Origin: Chloroflexota bacterium
Lineage (GTDB): Bacteria; Chloroflexota; Ktedonobacteria; Ktedonobacterales; Ktedonobacteraceae
Assembly: GCA_005881295.1 (NCBI GenBank)
Contig: VBHS01000222.1
Span: forward strand, 1-5,488
Reading direction: 5' to 3'
Length of the DNA: 5,488 nucleotides
Numbering within the stretch: the first letter of the stretch is position 1; each line of letters begins with the position of its first letter. The notes under the pieces were generated by a model, which saw only the letters and a list, made by a program, of their open reading frames with translations, ran no database searches and was not told where the DNA came from. Below, in pieces: positions 1 to 5,488 of the stretch. A program made the translations under genes and the position numbers.

Positions 1-1
1 T

Positions 2-721
2 CAACCTGCCCTCAGTTATATTCGCGCTGCTCTGCAATCAGGTTTAGATGTAATTACTGCTAATAAGGGACCGGTCGCCTATGCTCAATCTGAACTACAG
101 GCATTAGCACGTCGTCAGAACGTGCAATTTCGCTTTGAAGCGACTGTAATGGATGGTTTGCCCCTTATCAACCTTGCGCAATTTACCCTCCAGGCTGTAG
201 GCATTCACTCTTTTCGCGCCCTGTTAAATACCACAAGTAGTCTCGTATTGAATATGATCGAACAGGGCTTTACACGAGATGAAGCGATAGCAAAGGCTCA
301 GGAACTTGGCATCGCCGAGGCTGATCCATGGTATGATCTCGATGCATGGGATGCAGTCATGAAAACAACTATCCTGGCGAATACGCTGCTGGAAAGTCAA
401 CTTTCACCACACCAGGTCGCGCGTCAGGGCATTCGCGACCTTGCTCCCGCTGAAATACGCGCAGCAGCACAGGCCGGAACGCCCATACGCCTGGTGAGCC
501 AGGCAAACCTCAAACAGGGGATATCCGTCGCTGAGGTACGACCGCGCAAGTTAAGCAAAGACGACATACTTCTGCTTGGCAAAGGGACAACCAGCGTAAT
601 CTCTCTAGAGACTGAAGCCATGGGAACAATCACACTGGTAGAACACAAACCAACGGTGACTCAAACAGCCTATGGAGTGCTGAGTGACCTGGTGACTATA
701 CTCAAGCAAAAAGCCTCATAG
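2..721 (+). CDS. hom: Homoserine dehydrogenase, 5'-truncated by window edge (no ACT domain)
   Basis: This enzyme reduces aspartate semialdehyde to homoserine with NAD(P)H in the cytosol, the branch point to threonine, methionine and isoleucine. The frame is open from base 2, giving 239 residues; the N-terminal Rossmann part, roughly 90-100 residues, is off the window. Visible signatures are VITANKGPVA (residues 17-26), whose K22 matches the yeast active-site Lys117, then FEATVMDGLPLINL, then AEADPWYDLDAWDAVMK. In the last motif E106, D112, D117 and K121 have exactly the spacing of yeast E208, D214, D219 and K223, so the catalytic set looks intact. The protein stops soon after the catalytic domain (TAG at 719-721), so it is the short form without a C-terminal ACT regulatory domain. 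A GTG at 122 is internal and is not the true start. It converges on the APH-like gene, with 18 bases between the two stop codons. Identification is firm; cofactor preference cannot be seen. Confidence 0.95.
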   Translation, partial: QPALSYIRAALQSGLDVITANKGPVAYAQSELQALARRQNVQFRFEATVMDGLPLINLAQFTLQAVGIHSFRALLNTTSSLVLNMIEQGFTRDEAIAKAQELGIAEADPWYDLDAWDAVMKTTILANTLLESQLSPHQVARQGIRDLAPAEIRAAAQAGTPIRLVSQANLKQGISVAEVRPRKLSKDDILLLGKGTTSVISLETEAMGTITLVEHKPTVTQTAYGVLSDLVTILKQKAS

Positions 722-739
722 CTCACCTACAGCCTGAAC

Positions 740-1843
740 TCACTGCCACATTTCAGCTAGTGAACGCCACACGCGAGCTAACCACCCTGGTAGTGAAGTA
801 GCCCACGCCAGGCGTTCCATCACATCATCAATCAATTGTTCTTCAACGCCGTGATTACCAGGGCCACCTTGCTGCATAAAAAATACGTCTTCTAACGGGC
901 CATTCATAGTAGCGATAGGTGAGACCAGCATCAAGGCGTCGCCCAATATTGCGGATTCACGCGGCTCAGGAGGGTAAATCGCTCCATAAGCTGCTAAGAA
1001 ACGGCGAGCTCGTTCGGGATCAAGGCCACGTTTGACAAGGGGGCGTGTCAATGCAGCGGTCGGCTGCCACTCCAGCGCGCTAAAATAGAAGAGGGCGTAA
1101 GCCAGTTCTATAATGCGTTTCTCCCAACGCGACGCTGCCAGATTGAGGACTGCCGTGACGCCTTGCGTTCCCAATCGAAGGTTCAGGGCATGATAATCAC
1201 CATGGATATGGAACTCCGGTAAGCCTCGTACAGCGCCAATAGAAACCATTGCCGACGGCAGCACCGCTTCCCATTGATCGCACCAGTTCGACAACGCCGC
1301 TGCAACAGCCGCTATTTCGCTCTGCTCGGCTCTCCCGCGTGCCATGTTCAAATATCCCTGTACTACCCCACCTATAAGTGCTTCTGAAGGCCAACGATGT
1401 TGGGGCCCTGGATATGTACGGGAAACCTGGTGGATACGGGCGAGCATTGTTCCAGCGTCACCGACCCAGGCAAGGCTACGTGGCGAGGTTGTACTGAAGA
1501 GTTCCCCTTGCGGCTCCTGCTCTAACTCAAAGGAGGTGTCACCAACCACTACCGTTGGTTTCCCTTGAGCGGTGAGCCAGAGAGATGGAAGAGGGATACC
1601 TGCCTGTTGAAGAAATTGTCGGAAGGCATAACGGTGGTCGCTATCTTCTGCAATGAGCCCCTCAAGCCGCTCTCTGAGGATATAATGTTGCCCCTTGATG
1701 TCAACTAGTACGCTAAAAAGCCTGGGCGTTGCAATCTCTTCGATCGTCCCCAGGTTGCTCCACTCGCTAACGCCAAATGCCTGCATGACCTCGTTCAGGT
1801 CATGCAGGTCCTCCTGTTCATCTCTCGTAGGATACTGCTCCAT
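740..1843 (-). CDS. APH-fold phosphotransferase-like protein with altered DFG-equivalent motif
   Basis: A 367-residue protein of the aminoglycoside phosphotransferase/homoserine kinase II/CotS-like fold; substrate unknown. The N-lobe has a YILRER strand (54-59) in which Arg sits where many kinases have the ATP-binding Lys; Arg there is common in this superfamily. The catalytic loop is canonical: HIHGDYHALN (212-221), with D216 as predicted base, H218, and N221 as metal ligand. The following strand reads VTAVLNLAASRWEKR, where relatives have VIDF; N234 replaces the metal-binding Asp. A later helix reads IIELAYALFYF, with Glu where Asp is usual. No signal peptide or membrane segment is visible. 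I chose ATG at 1843, two bases after the stop of the sulfurtransferase gene, which suggests translational coupling; only a weak AGAAG lies upstream. A GTG start at 1882 would add 13 residues and overlap that gene by 37 bases. Last gene of the operon. It may be an active enzyme, an atypical one or a pseudokinase. Confidence 0.82.
   Translation of the reverse strand: MEQYPTRDEQEDLHDLNEVMQAFGVSEWSNLGTIEEIATPRLFSVLVDIKGQHYILRERLEGLIAEDSDHRYAFRQFLQQAGIPLPSLWLTAQGKPTVVVGDTSFELEQEPQGELFSTTSPRSLAWVGDAGTMLARIHQVSRTYPGPQHRWPSEALIGGVVQGYLNMARGRAEQSEIAAVAAALSNWCDQWEAVLPSAMVSIGAVRGLPEFHIHGDYHALNLRLGTQGVTAVLNLAASRWEKRIIELAYALFYFSALEWQPTAALTRPLVKRGLDPERARRFLAAYGAIYPPEPRESAILGDALMLVSPIATMNGPLEDVFFMQQGGPGNHGVEEQLIDDVMERLAWATSLPGWLARVWRSLAEMWQ
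1780..1808. repeat. Perfect 12-bp inverted repeat with 5-base loop, inside coding sequence
   Basis: The left arm CCTGCATGACCT (1780-1791) and the right arm AGGTCATGCAGG (1797-1808) are exact reverse complements, separated by CGTTC. It lies inside the APH-like gene, from base 36 to base 64 of that reading frame, encoding a DLHDLNEVMQ stretch. Part of the symmetry comes from a CAGGTC motif repeated at 9-base spacing (1796-1801 and 1805-1810). In the mRNA it would form a strong hairpin just after the start codon. The structure is directly visible; any function is inference. Confidence 0.8.
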
Positions 1844-1845
1844 TG

Positions 1846-2724
1846 CTACACTTCTGTCGGTAAATCTTGCCGGCTGCCCCACTCATTCCAGGAACCGTCG
1901 TAGTTGGTCAAATTGGGATATCCAAGCATAGCCAGGCTGAAAAGGATGGTTGTAGCTGCAACGCCCCCGTTACAATAAGCTACAACCTGGCGTTCTGGCA
2001 GCACACCAGCATCCGAGAAGAGGCGAGCCAGTTCTTCATTACTGCGAAATGTACCGGTGGCGGGATTAATTACTTCGTCACGAGGGATATTCAAAGCCCC
2101 AGGAATATGACCGGGACGTCCGTTGTCGCGCACTACCTCGCCCGTATATTGCCTGGGCTCACGTGCATCAATCATTGTGACTTGCCGTTGTCCTAGCAGA
2201 GATAATACCTCGGTAGCAGTGGTACGTAAGCGCGGTTGCACCACGGGGGTAAACGTAGCAGGGGGATAGGTAGGGATACTTTCTTCCAGTGGTCGATGTT
2301 CATGTAGCCATTTAGCAAATCCACCGTTTAGCACAACCACCTGATCATGCCCATAGTAATTGAGCGCCCACCAGAGCCGCGTAGCAAACTGTGCTGACGG
2401 ATGGGCATCATAGGCGACCACTAAATGCTGATCTCCGATGCCTAAACTTCCTATCACCTCAGCAAAGCGTGCTGCCGGAGCGACCTGCGCTTTGACAGCA
2501 TCGTCGAGGTCAATAATATCACTGCTCCAGTCGATATAAACCGCCCCCGGTATGTGCCCTTGCTCATACTCATCACGCGCACCAACATACTGCGCGTTCT
2601 GAACACCATTACGTTCCACTGTACGTACATAGCCGCGCATGTCAACGATACGGATATGTGGATCATTCAGGTGCTCGGCCAACCAGGAAGTCTCCACCAG
2701 AAACTGACTGCGCTCCATATCCAT
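1846..2724 (-). CDS. Two-domain rhodanese-type sulfurtransferase (thiosulfate/3-mercaptopyruvate)
   Basis: This 292-residue protein is a tandem rhodanese that transfers sulfane sulfur from thiosulfate or 3-mercaptopyruvate to a thiophilic acceptor through a Cys persulfide, probably in the cytosol as no signal peptide is visible. The N-terminal domain (about 8-145) has VDMRGY, GHIPGAVYIDW (57-66), YDAHPSAQFATRLWWAL and VVVLNGGFAKW; D106 stands where the active Cys would be, as expected for the inactive repeat. The C-terminal domain (about 165-285) has DARE (186-189), GHIPGALNIP, and the active loop AYCNGGVAAT with C251, followed by NYDGSWNEWG. CNGGVAA differs from the CRKGVTA of rhodanese and the CGSGVTA of mercaptopyruvate sulfurtransferases, so the donor is uncertain. 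Length is normal for the family. The ATG at 2724 is preferred over the one at 2718 because GAGG (2730-2733) sits 5 bases before it. It begins 22 bases after the DUF6391-like gene and ends 2 bases before the APH-like gene, in the same operon. Confidence 0.92.
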   Translation of the reverse strand: MDMERSQFLVETSWLAEHLNDPHIRIVDMRGYVRTVERNGVQNAQYVGARDEYEQGHIPGAVYIDWSSDIIDLDDAVKAQVAPAARFAEVIGSLGIGDQHLVVAYDAHPSAQFATRLWWALNYYGHDQVVVLNGGFAKWLHEHRPLEESIPTYPPATFTPVVQPRLRTTATEVLSLLGQRQVTMIDAREPRQYTGEVVRDNGRPGHIPGALNIPRDEVINPATGTFRSNEELARLFSDAGVLPERQVVAYCNGGVAATTILFSLAMLGYPNLTNYDGSWNEWGSRQDLPTEV

Positions 2725-2746
2725 ATGAACCTCAACTCTCTATACC

Positions 2747-3286
2747 CTATGAGAAAAGACCGGACGCGTCAGGGTTATTGGTAGACACAAAATGGGCCGG
2801 TGTGCCCAATATTTGCGTTGGAGTAACCTTTACAATGCTCATGGAGGCATTGGGAGTCTGTGTCGTAACATAGCGCTGAACAACCATCCCCAAAGGACGC
2901 GCCAGTATCAATGCGGCAGTCGATGCCAGGATGACATTATTGAAAGAATTATATGGGCGGCGCATCCTGGCGACAGTCATAGCCGATAGGCCGGTGAGCA
3001 GGCCAGAAACCGCGAGGTTTGTCCCACAACGCTCGTGAATAGCCATCTCTGGATGCGTCGTACGCAACAGGGTCAGAGCCTCATTGGCGGCAGGGATTAT
3101 CGCCTCGGTAGGAACATCACCGAACACGAAGAAACCGGATGCGAAAGAAATACCAGCAAAGCGCACCTCGGGATACTTTCTGCTCAGCAAAACAATGGTT
3201 GCATGCTCAAGGGCATGATTTTGCTTAACCGCACCGCCCAACAACACCTGCTGCGCGACTTGAATAAAGGGATTGATGGAGTCCAT
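2747..3286 (-). CDS. DUF6391-like small membrane protein with HxxEH motif
   Basis: A 179-residue protein resembling the uncharacterised DUF6391 family, which I recall from cyanobacteria and Chloroflexota. Function unknown. Visible in order: an N-terminal amphipathic stretch, KQNHALEHATIVLL (21-34) containing H24-A-L-E27-H28, a soluble region with GFFVFGDVPTE (51-61), then MAIHERCGTN (81-90) with H84 and C87. Two likely membrane helices follow, about 91-108 and 118-135, separated by a basic RMRRP turn, then QRYVTT (137-142) and a hydrophilic tail. The HALEH, HxRCGTN and QRYxTT blocks are the family features I recognise; His, Glu and Cys residues next to a membrane suggest a metal site, but that is inference. 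Start ATG at 3286 was chosen because AGGAAGGA lies 8 bases upstream; an in-frame ATG at 3370 would add 28 residues and overlap the kinase gene by 59 bases. It is the second gene of the operon, 25 bases after the kinase stop. Confidence 0.8.
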   Translation of the reverse strand: MDSINPFIQVAQQVLLGGAVKQNHALEHATIVLLSRKYPEVRFAGISFASGFFVFGDVPTEAIIPAANEALTLLRTTHPEMAIHERCGTNLAVSGLLTGLSAMTVARMRRPYNSFNNVILASTAALILARPLGMVVQRYVTTQTPNASMSIVKVTPTQILGTPAHFVSTNNPDASGLFS

Positions 3287-3294
3287 CAGTAAAA

Positions 3295-3302
3295 TCCTTC
3301 CT
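3295..3302 (-). promoter_or_regulatory. Ribosome binding site that decides the DUF6391-like start
   Basis: AGGAAGGA on the minus strand lies 8 bases before ATG 3286 in the short gap after the kinase stop. It is the best Shine-Dalgarno match in the operon, and it argues against the in-frame ATG at 3370 inside the kinase gene. Confidence 0.75.
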
Positions 3303-3308
3303 AAAACA

Positions 3309-3332
3309 GTATCAATACGTTGTATTAAATAC
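3309..3332. repeat. Pair of adjacent near-palindromes at kinase/DUF6391 junction
   Basis: GTATCAATAC (3309-3318) and GTATTAAATAC (3322-3332) are each palindromic (GTAT/ATAC around CA; GTATT/AATAC around A) and separated by three bases. They cover the last codons and TGA of the kinase gene, just upstream of the next ribosome binding site. They could be a protein-binding site or a small mRNA structure, or chance in an AT-rich patch. Only the sequence symmetry is certain. Confidence 0.35.
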
Positions 3333-4784
3333 CACGATCTCATCACCAAAATTGATGACATCCCCATCATTCAATACAACAGGTTGATACACTCGCACAT
3401 TGTTGACCAGCGTCCCATTGGCACTTTGCAAATCCTCCAGGTACCAGCGTCCATTATCAAAAAAGAGACGGGCATGACGGCGAGAAACCGTTCTTCCCTG
3501 GATAATAAGATCATTGCCATTGGTACGACCAATTGTTGTGACTACCTGGTGGAAACGATAGGAGTGACCGCCCATCGGCCCATTCTGAATGGTGAGACGA
3601 GCAAGCACTGGACGGCCATTCGGTCCCAGGTAGCGGTCATGAATGGCTCGTTTATCGGAGAGTTCATCTCCGCAGGAGGTACAAAAAAGGCGCGTGCTCG
3701 GATTAGATGCTCCACAGCGAAAGCATGGCAATGTTACAACCGGCTGCTGGTTGTTAAAAACCAGGGACTGAGAAGAAACTCCCCGCCCTGGTACCAATCC
3801 CTGTCCTTCAACTGCTGAGACAGGTATCTGAGGAACTACACCGCTCCCACGCACATCCAGTTGGGGCATAGCCGAAGACATCCCTGGACGCCATCGCGAG
3901 GGTATCGAAAGTTGTGAAGCTGTCAATGCCTCTGTTAAAGCGGCTATCAATTCATCGGTTGTCTGGTAGCGGTCTTGCGGAGCTTTCGCTGCCATCTTTA
4001 CCACTACCTGTTCTATAGGAGATGGTATGCCAGCCATACGTAACATTTCAACAGGTAGCGGATCATTGAGATGCTTCACTGTAATAGTTAACGGGTTTTC
4101 TGCCGTAAATGGTACCCGGCCAGCTAAACAATGGAATAGCACGATACCAAGGGAGTAGATATCGCTGCGACGGTCTACAGCCTGTCCGGTGCCTTGTTCG
4201 GGCGACATATACTGTGGAGTTCCGATACCTGTGCCAACACGAGTGAGATTCGTCGTCCCCTCGAGAATCTTAGCTATACCAAAGTCGGAGAGAAGAAGAT
4301 AGCCATCTTTGCGCAACAACATGTTAGCGGGCTTTACATCGCGATGAACAATGCCATTATTGTGGGCACAATTCAAACCCTCTGCAGCCTGGATCATATA
4401 ATCAACAGCCTCGGGTACTGCTATCGGTCGCTTCAAGCGATCCTTGAGTGTACCACCTTCGACATATTCCATGACGATATAGGTGATGTTATCCTGTTCC
4501 CCAAAGTCATGTATCTGCAAGATATTGGGGTGAACCAGTTTTGCTACAGCACGTGCTTCCTGCACAAACCTTTTGACGAATATTGGATCGCGTGCATGAT
4601 ATGCTGGCAGTACTTTGATGGCAACATATCTATCCAGGTTTGGTTGATAGGCCTTGAACACGGTCGCCATACCACCAGCTCCAATGCGCTCGACGATGCG
4701 AAACTGGCCCAACGATCGCCCGACCAGCGCGTTCATATCGTCGTTCTTTCCCTGCTGCTGAGGGTATGGATTCTCTCGTTGCAT
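3312..4784 (-). CDS. Soluble Ser/Thr protein kinase with zinc ribbon and C-terminal FHA domain
   Basis: A 490-residue Hanks-type (PknB-like) kinase. The kinase domain (about 28-285) is complete: glycine loop IGAGGMATVF (34-43), VAIK with K57, alpha-C E76, catalytic HRDVKPAN (147-154; D149, N154), DFG (167-169), a Thr-rich activation segment (T177, T178, T181, T185, T189), MSPEQ (193-197), SDIYSLG (207-213) and R272. A Pro/Ser/Gly/Val-rich linker (about 290-350) follows, then a double CxxC zinc ribbon (C354, C357, C368, C371), then an FHA domain (about 394-488) with IGR (418-420), SRRH (434-437) and SANGT (454-458), the phosphothreonine-binding signature. No membrane helix is visible, unlike receptor-type PknB. 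The FHA domain may bind the enzyme's own phosphothreonines or a partner. ATG 4784 is preferred because AGAGGAG lies 10 bases upstream; an in-frame ATG at 4736 would also leave the kinase domain whole. It is the first gene of the operon, about 40 bases below a strong promoter. Substrates are unknown. Confidence 0.95.
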   Translation of the reverse strand: MQRENPYPQQQGKNDDMNALVGRSLGQFRIVERIGAGGMATVFKAYQPNLDRYVAIKVLPAYHARDPIFVKRFVQEARAVAKLVHPNILQIHDFGEQDNITYIVMEYVEGGTLKDRLKRPIAVPEAVDYMIQAAEGLNCAHNNGIVHRDVKPANMLLRKDGYLLLSDFGIAKILEGTTNLTRVGTGIGTPQYMSPEQGTGQAVDRRSDIYSLGIVLFHCLAGRVPFTAENPLTITVKHLNDPLPVEMLRMAGIPSPIEQVVVKMAAKAPQDRYQTTDELIAALTEALTASQLSIPSRWRPGMSSAMPQLDVRGSGVVPQIPVSAVEGQGLVPGRGVSSQSLVFNNQQPVVTLPCFRCGASNPSTRLFCTSCGDELSDKRAIHDRYLGPNGRPVLARLTIQNGPMGGHSYRFHQVVTTIGRTNGNDLIIQGRTVSRRHARLFFDNGRWYLEDLQSANGTLVNNVRVYQPVVLNDGDVINFGDEIVVFNTTY

Positions 4785-4794
4785 AGTAAGATGA

Positions 4795-4801
4795 CTCCTC
4801 T
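4795..4801 (-). promoter_or_regulatory. Ribosome binding site of the kinase gene
   Basis: AGAGGAG on the minus strand lies 10 bases before ATG 4784. The spacing is slightly long but the match is good. It favours this start over the ATG 48 bases further in, which has only a weaker GGAAAG. Confidence 0.6.
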
Positions 4802-4830
4802 GTTCCCACCATCCGATGTAGTCACCGTTG

Positions 4831-4859
4831 ATTATACAGGCTGTAGCTGTCTATGTCGA
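4831..4859 (-). promoter_or_regulatory. Sigma70-like promoter of the kinase operon
   Basis: On the minus strand, TCGACA (4854-4859; one mismatch to TTGACA) and a perfect TATAAT (4831-4836) are separated by exactly 17 bases. Transcription would start near 4824, giving a leader of about 40 bases before ATG 4784. It faces the four-gene minus-strand operon and is the only good promoter match I found in the 174-base gap. No operator or riboswitch is recognisable next to it. Confidence 0.75.
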
Positions 4860-4958
4860 GGGGCAAATTGGTTGTCACGAGAGCATTGCTACACATTGAT
4901 CTGTCAGAGCCTTCCTCGTCCTGTTACCCATTCGTAAGCTTCTGCAGGATACCCTCGA

Positions 4959-5488
4959 CTACCCTTCAAGTAGGAGCGTTTCTGGGTCTTCGACTAGTTC
5001 TTTGACTCTGACCAGAAATTGCACTGCTTCCCGACCATCGACGATACGGTGGTCATAGGAAAGGGCAACGTACATCATCGGTCGTATGACGACCTGCCCA
5101 CTCACGGCAACCGGTCGTTGTTCGATCTTATGCATACCCAGAATACCAACTTGTGGTGCGTTTAATATCGGTGTCGAAAGCAACGAGCCGAATATACCAC
5201 CATTGGTAATAGTAAAAGTGCCACCCTGCAATTCAGCGAGCGCTAGACTGTTCTCCCTGGCTTTATTAGCTAGGGCAGCGACCTCCTGCTCAATCTCCGC
5301 AAAGCTCTTACGGTCAGCATCACGAAGCACAGGTACAACAAGACCCTCCTCGGCTCCAACAGCTATACCAATATCATAGTAGCGTTTGAGCACCATCTCG
5401 TTACCCTGGATCTCCGCGTTCAGCCGGGGGAATGCCTTGAGTGCGCCCACTACGGCTTTAGTAAAGAACGACATAAAGCCCAGTGACA
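4959..5488 (-). CDS. sucB: 2-oxoglutarate dehydrogenase E2 (dihydrolipoyl succinyltransferase), C-terminal part
   Basis: This subunit transfers the succinyl group from dihydrolipoyl-lysine to CoA in the 2-oxoglutarate dehydrogenase complex of the TCA cycle, forming the cytosolic E2 core. Only the C-terminal 175 residues or so of the catalytic acyltransferase domain are in the window; the lipoyl and E3/E1-binding domains lie beyond base 5488. The frame stays open to the edge and reads SLGFMSFFTKAV, matching the family's KLGFMSFF, so the ATG at 5474 is internal. Other signatures are GLVVPVLRDAD, FTITNGGIFGSLLSTPILN, GILGMHKIEQRPV and PMMYVALSYDHRIVDGREAV, with catalytic H146 and D150 of the fragment in DHRxxxDG. 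The GSLLSTPILN and PMMYVALSYDHR blocks fit SucB better than the pyruvate or branched-chain E2. The C-terminus LVEDPETLLLEG is normal. It ends 174 bases before the kinase start on the same strand, with no clear terminator between them. Confidence 0.93.
   Translation of the reverse strand, partial: SLGFMSFFTKAVVGALKAFPRLNAEIQGNEMVLKRYYDIGIAVGAEEGLVVPVLRDADRKSFAEIEQEVAALANKARENSLALAELQGGTFTITNGGIFGSLLSTPILNAPQVGILGMHKIEQRPVAVSGQVVIRPMMYVALSYDHRIVDGREAVQFLVRVKELVEDPETLLLEG

Noticed and set aside
704..724. Possible minus-strand terminator, AGCT-ATGA-GGCT followed by five T
   Set aside because: The stem is only 4-6 pairs including G-U pairs, too weak to call, and it lies inside the opposing gene's last codons.
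1844..1882. GTG start at 1882 for the APH-like gene
   Set aside because: The 13 extra residues read through the 3' end of the sulfurtransferase gene and do not look like part of the APH fold; ATG 1843, two bases after the upstream stop, is the more natural coupled start. A short GGA before the GTG keeps it from being excluded outright.
2747..3286. Assigning the DUF6391-like protein as an M16 metallopeptidase on the HxxEH motif
   Set aside because: Size, membrane helices and the absence of any Glu downstream of residue 85 do not fit M16; only the short motif matches.
3287..3370. Longer N-terminus for the DUF6391-like protein, starting at 3370
   Set aside because: It would overlap the kinase gene by 59 bases and lacks a good ribosome binding site, while ATG 3286 has AGGAAGGA at 8 bases.
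3273..3818. A 181-codon plus-strand open frame opposite the FHA/zinc-ribbon region
   Set aside because: It is antisense to well-supported FHA and zinc-ribbon coding sequence, and its translation resembles no family I recognise.
4194..4937. A 247-codon plus-strand open frame opposite the kinase gene
   Set aside because: It lies antisense to a kinase domain with every catalytic motif intact, its translation is rich in Cys, His, Ile and Trp without any recognisable domain, and no ribosome binding site or promoter supports it.
5255..5275. Inverted repeat CCCTGGCT / AGCTAGGG with loop TTATT inside sucB
   Set aside because: It has a mismatch on the coding (minus) strand and lies deep within conserved E2 coding sequence, so it is probably chance.

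Overview
This window looks like chromosomal DNA from a free-living bacterium of roughly balanced GC content. My best guess is the Chloroflexota, perhaps Ktedonobacteria. The guess rests on protein resemblance recalled from memory: a cytosolic Ser/Thr kinase carrying a zinc ribbon and an FHA domain, a DUF6391-type membrane protein, and a sulfurtransferase of the CNGGVAA-loop clade. No rRNA, tRNA, CRISPR array, insertion sequence or phage gene is visible. The taxonomy is inference.

Layout. (1) Bases 2-721, plus strand: the C-terminal two thirds of a homoserine dehydrogenase that begins before the window. (2) Bases 740-4784, minus strand: four closely packed genes, in transcription order a Ser/Thr kinase-zinc ribbon-FHA protein, a small DUF6391-like membrane protein, a two-domain rhodanese-type sulfurtransferase, and an APH-fold kinase-like protein. 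The gaps are 25, 22 and 2 bases. A strong sigma70-like promoter (TCGACA, 17-base spacer, TATAAT) lies just upstream of the kinase, so the four are very probably one operon. (3) Bases 4785-4958: the only sizeable noncoding gap, holding that promoter and a leader of about 40 bases. (4) Bases 4959-5488, minus strand: the C-terminal catalytic part of a 2-oxoglutarate dehydrogenase E2 subunit (SucB), cut by the window edge.

How it fits together. The two edge genes are housekeeping metabolism: threonine/methionine/isoleucine synthesis and the TCA cycle. The four-gene operon is the accessory part. A soluble kinase that carries its own phosphothreonine-binding FHA domain leads a membrane protein with an HxxEH motif, a sulfurtransferase with an intact active-site Cys, and an APH-fold protein in which the metal-binding Asp of the DFG-equivalent motif is Asn. 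No shared pathway is evident from sequence. A signalling module in which the FHA kinase controls the downstream proteins is possible but speculative.

The most notable non-gene signals are a perfect 12-bp inverted repeat with a 5-base loop inside the first codons of the APH-like gene, and two adjacent near-palindromes at the kinase/DUF6391 junction.
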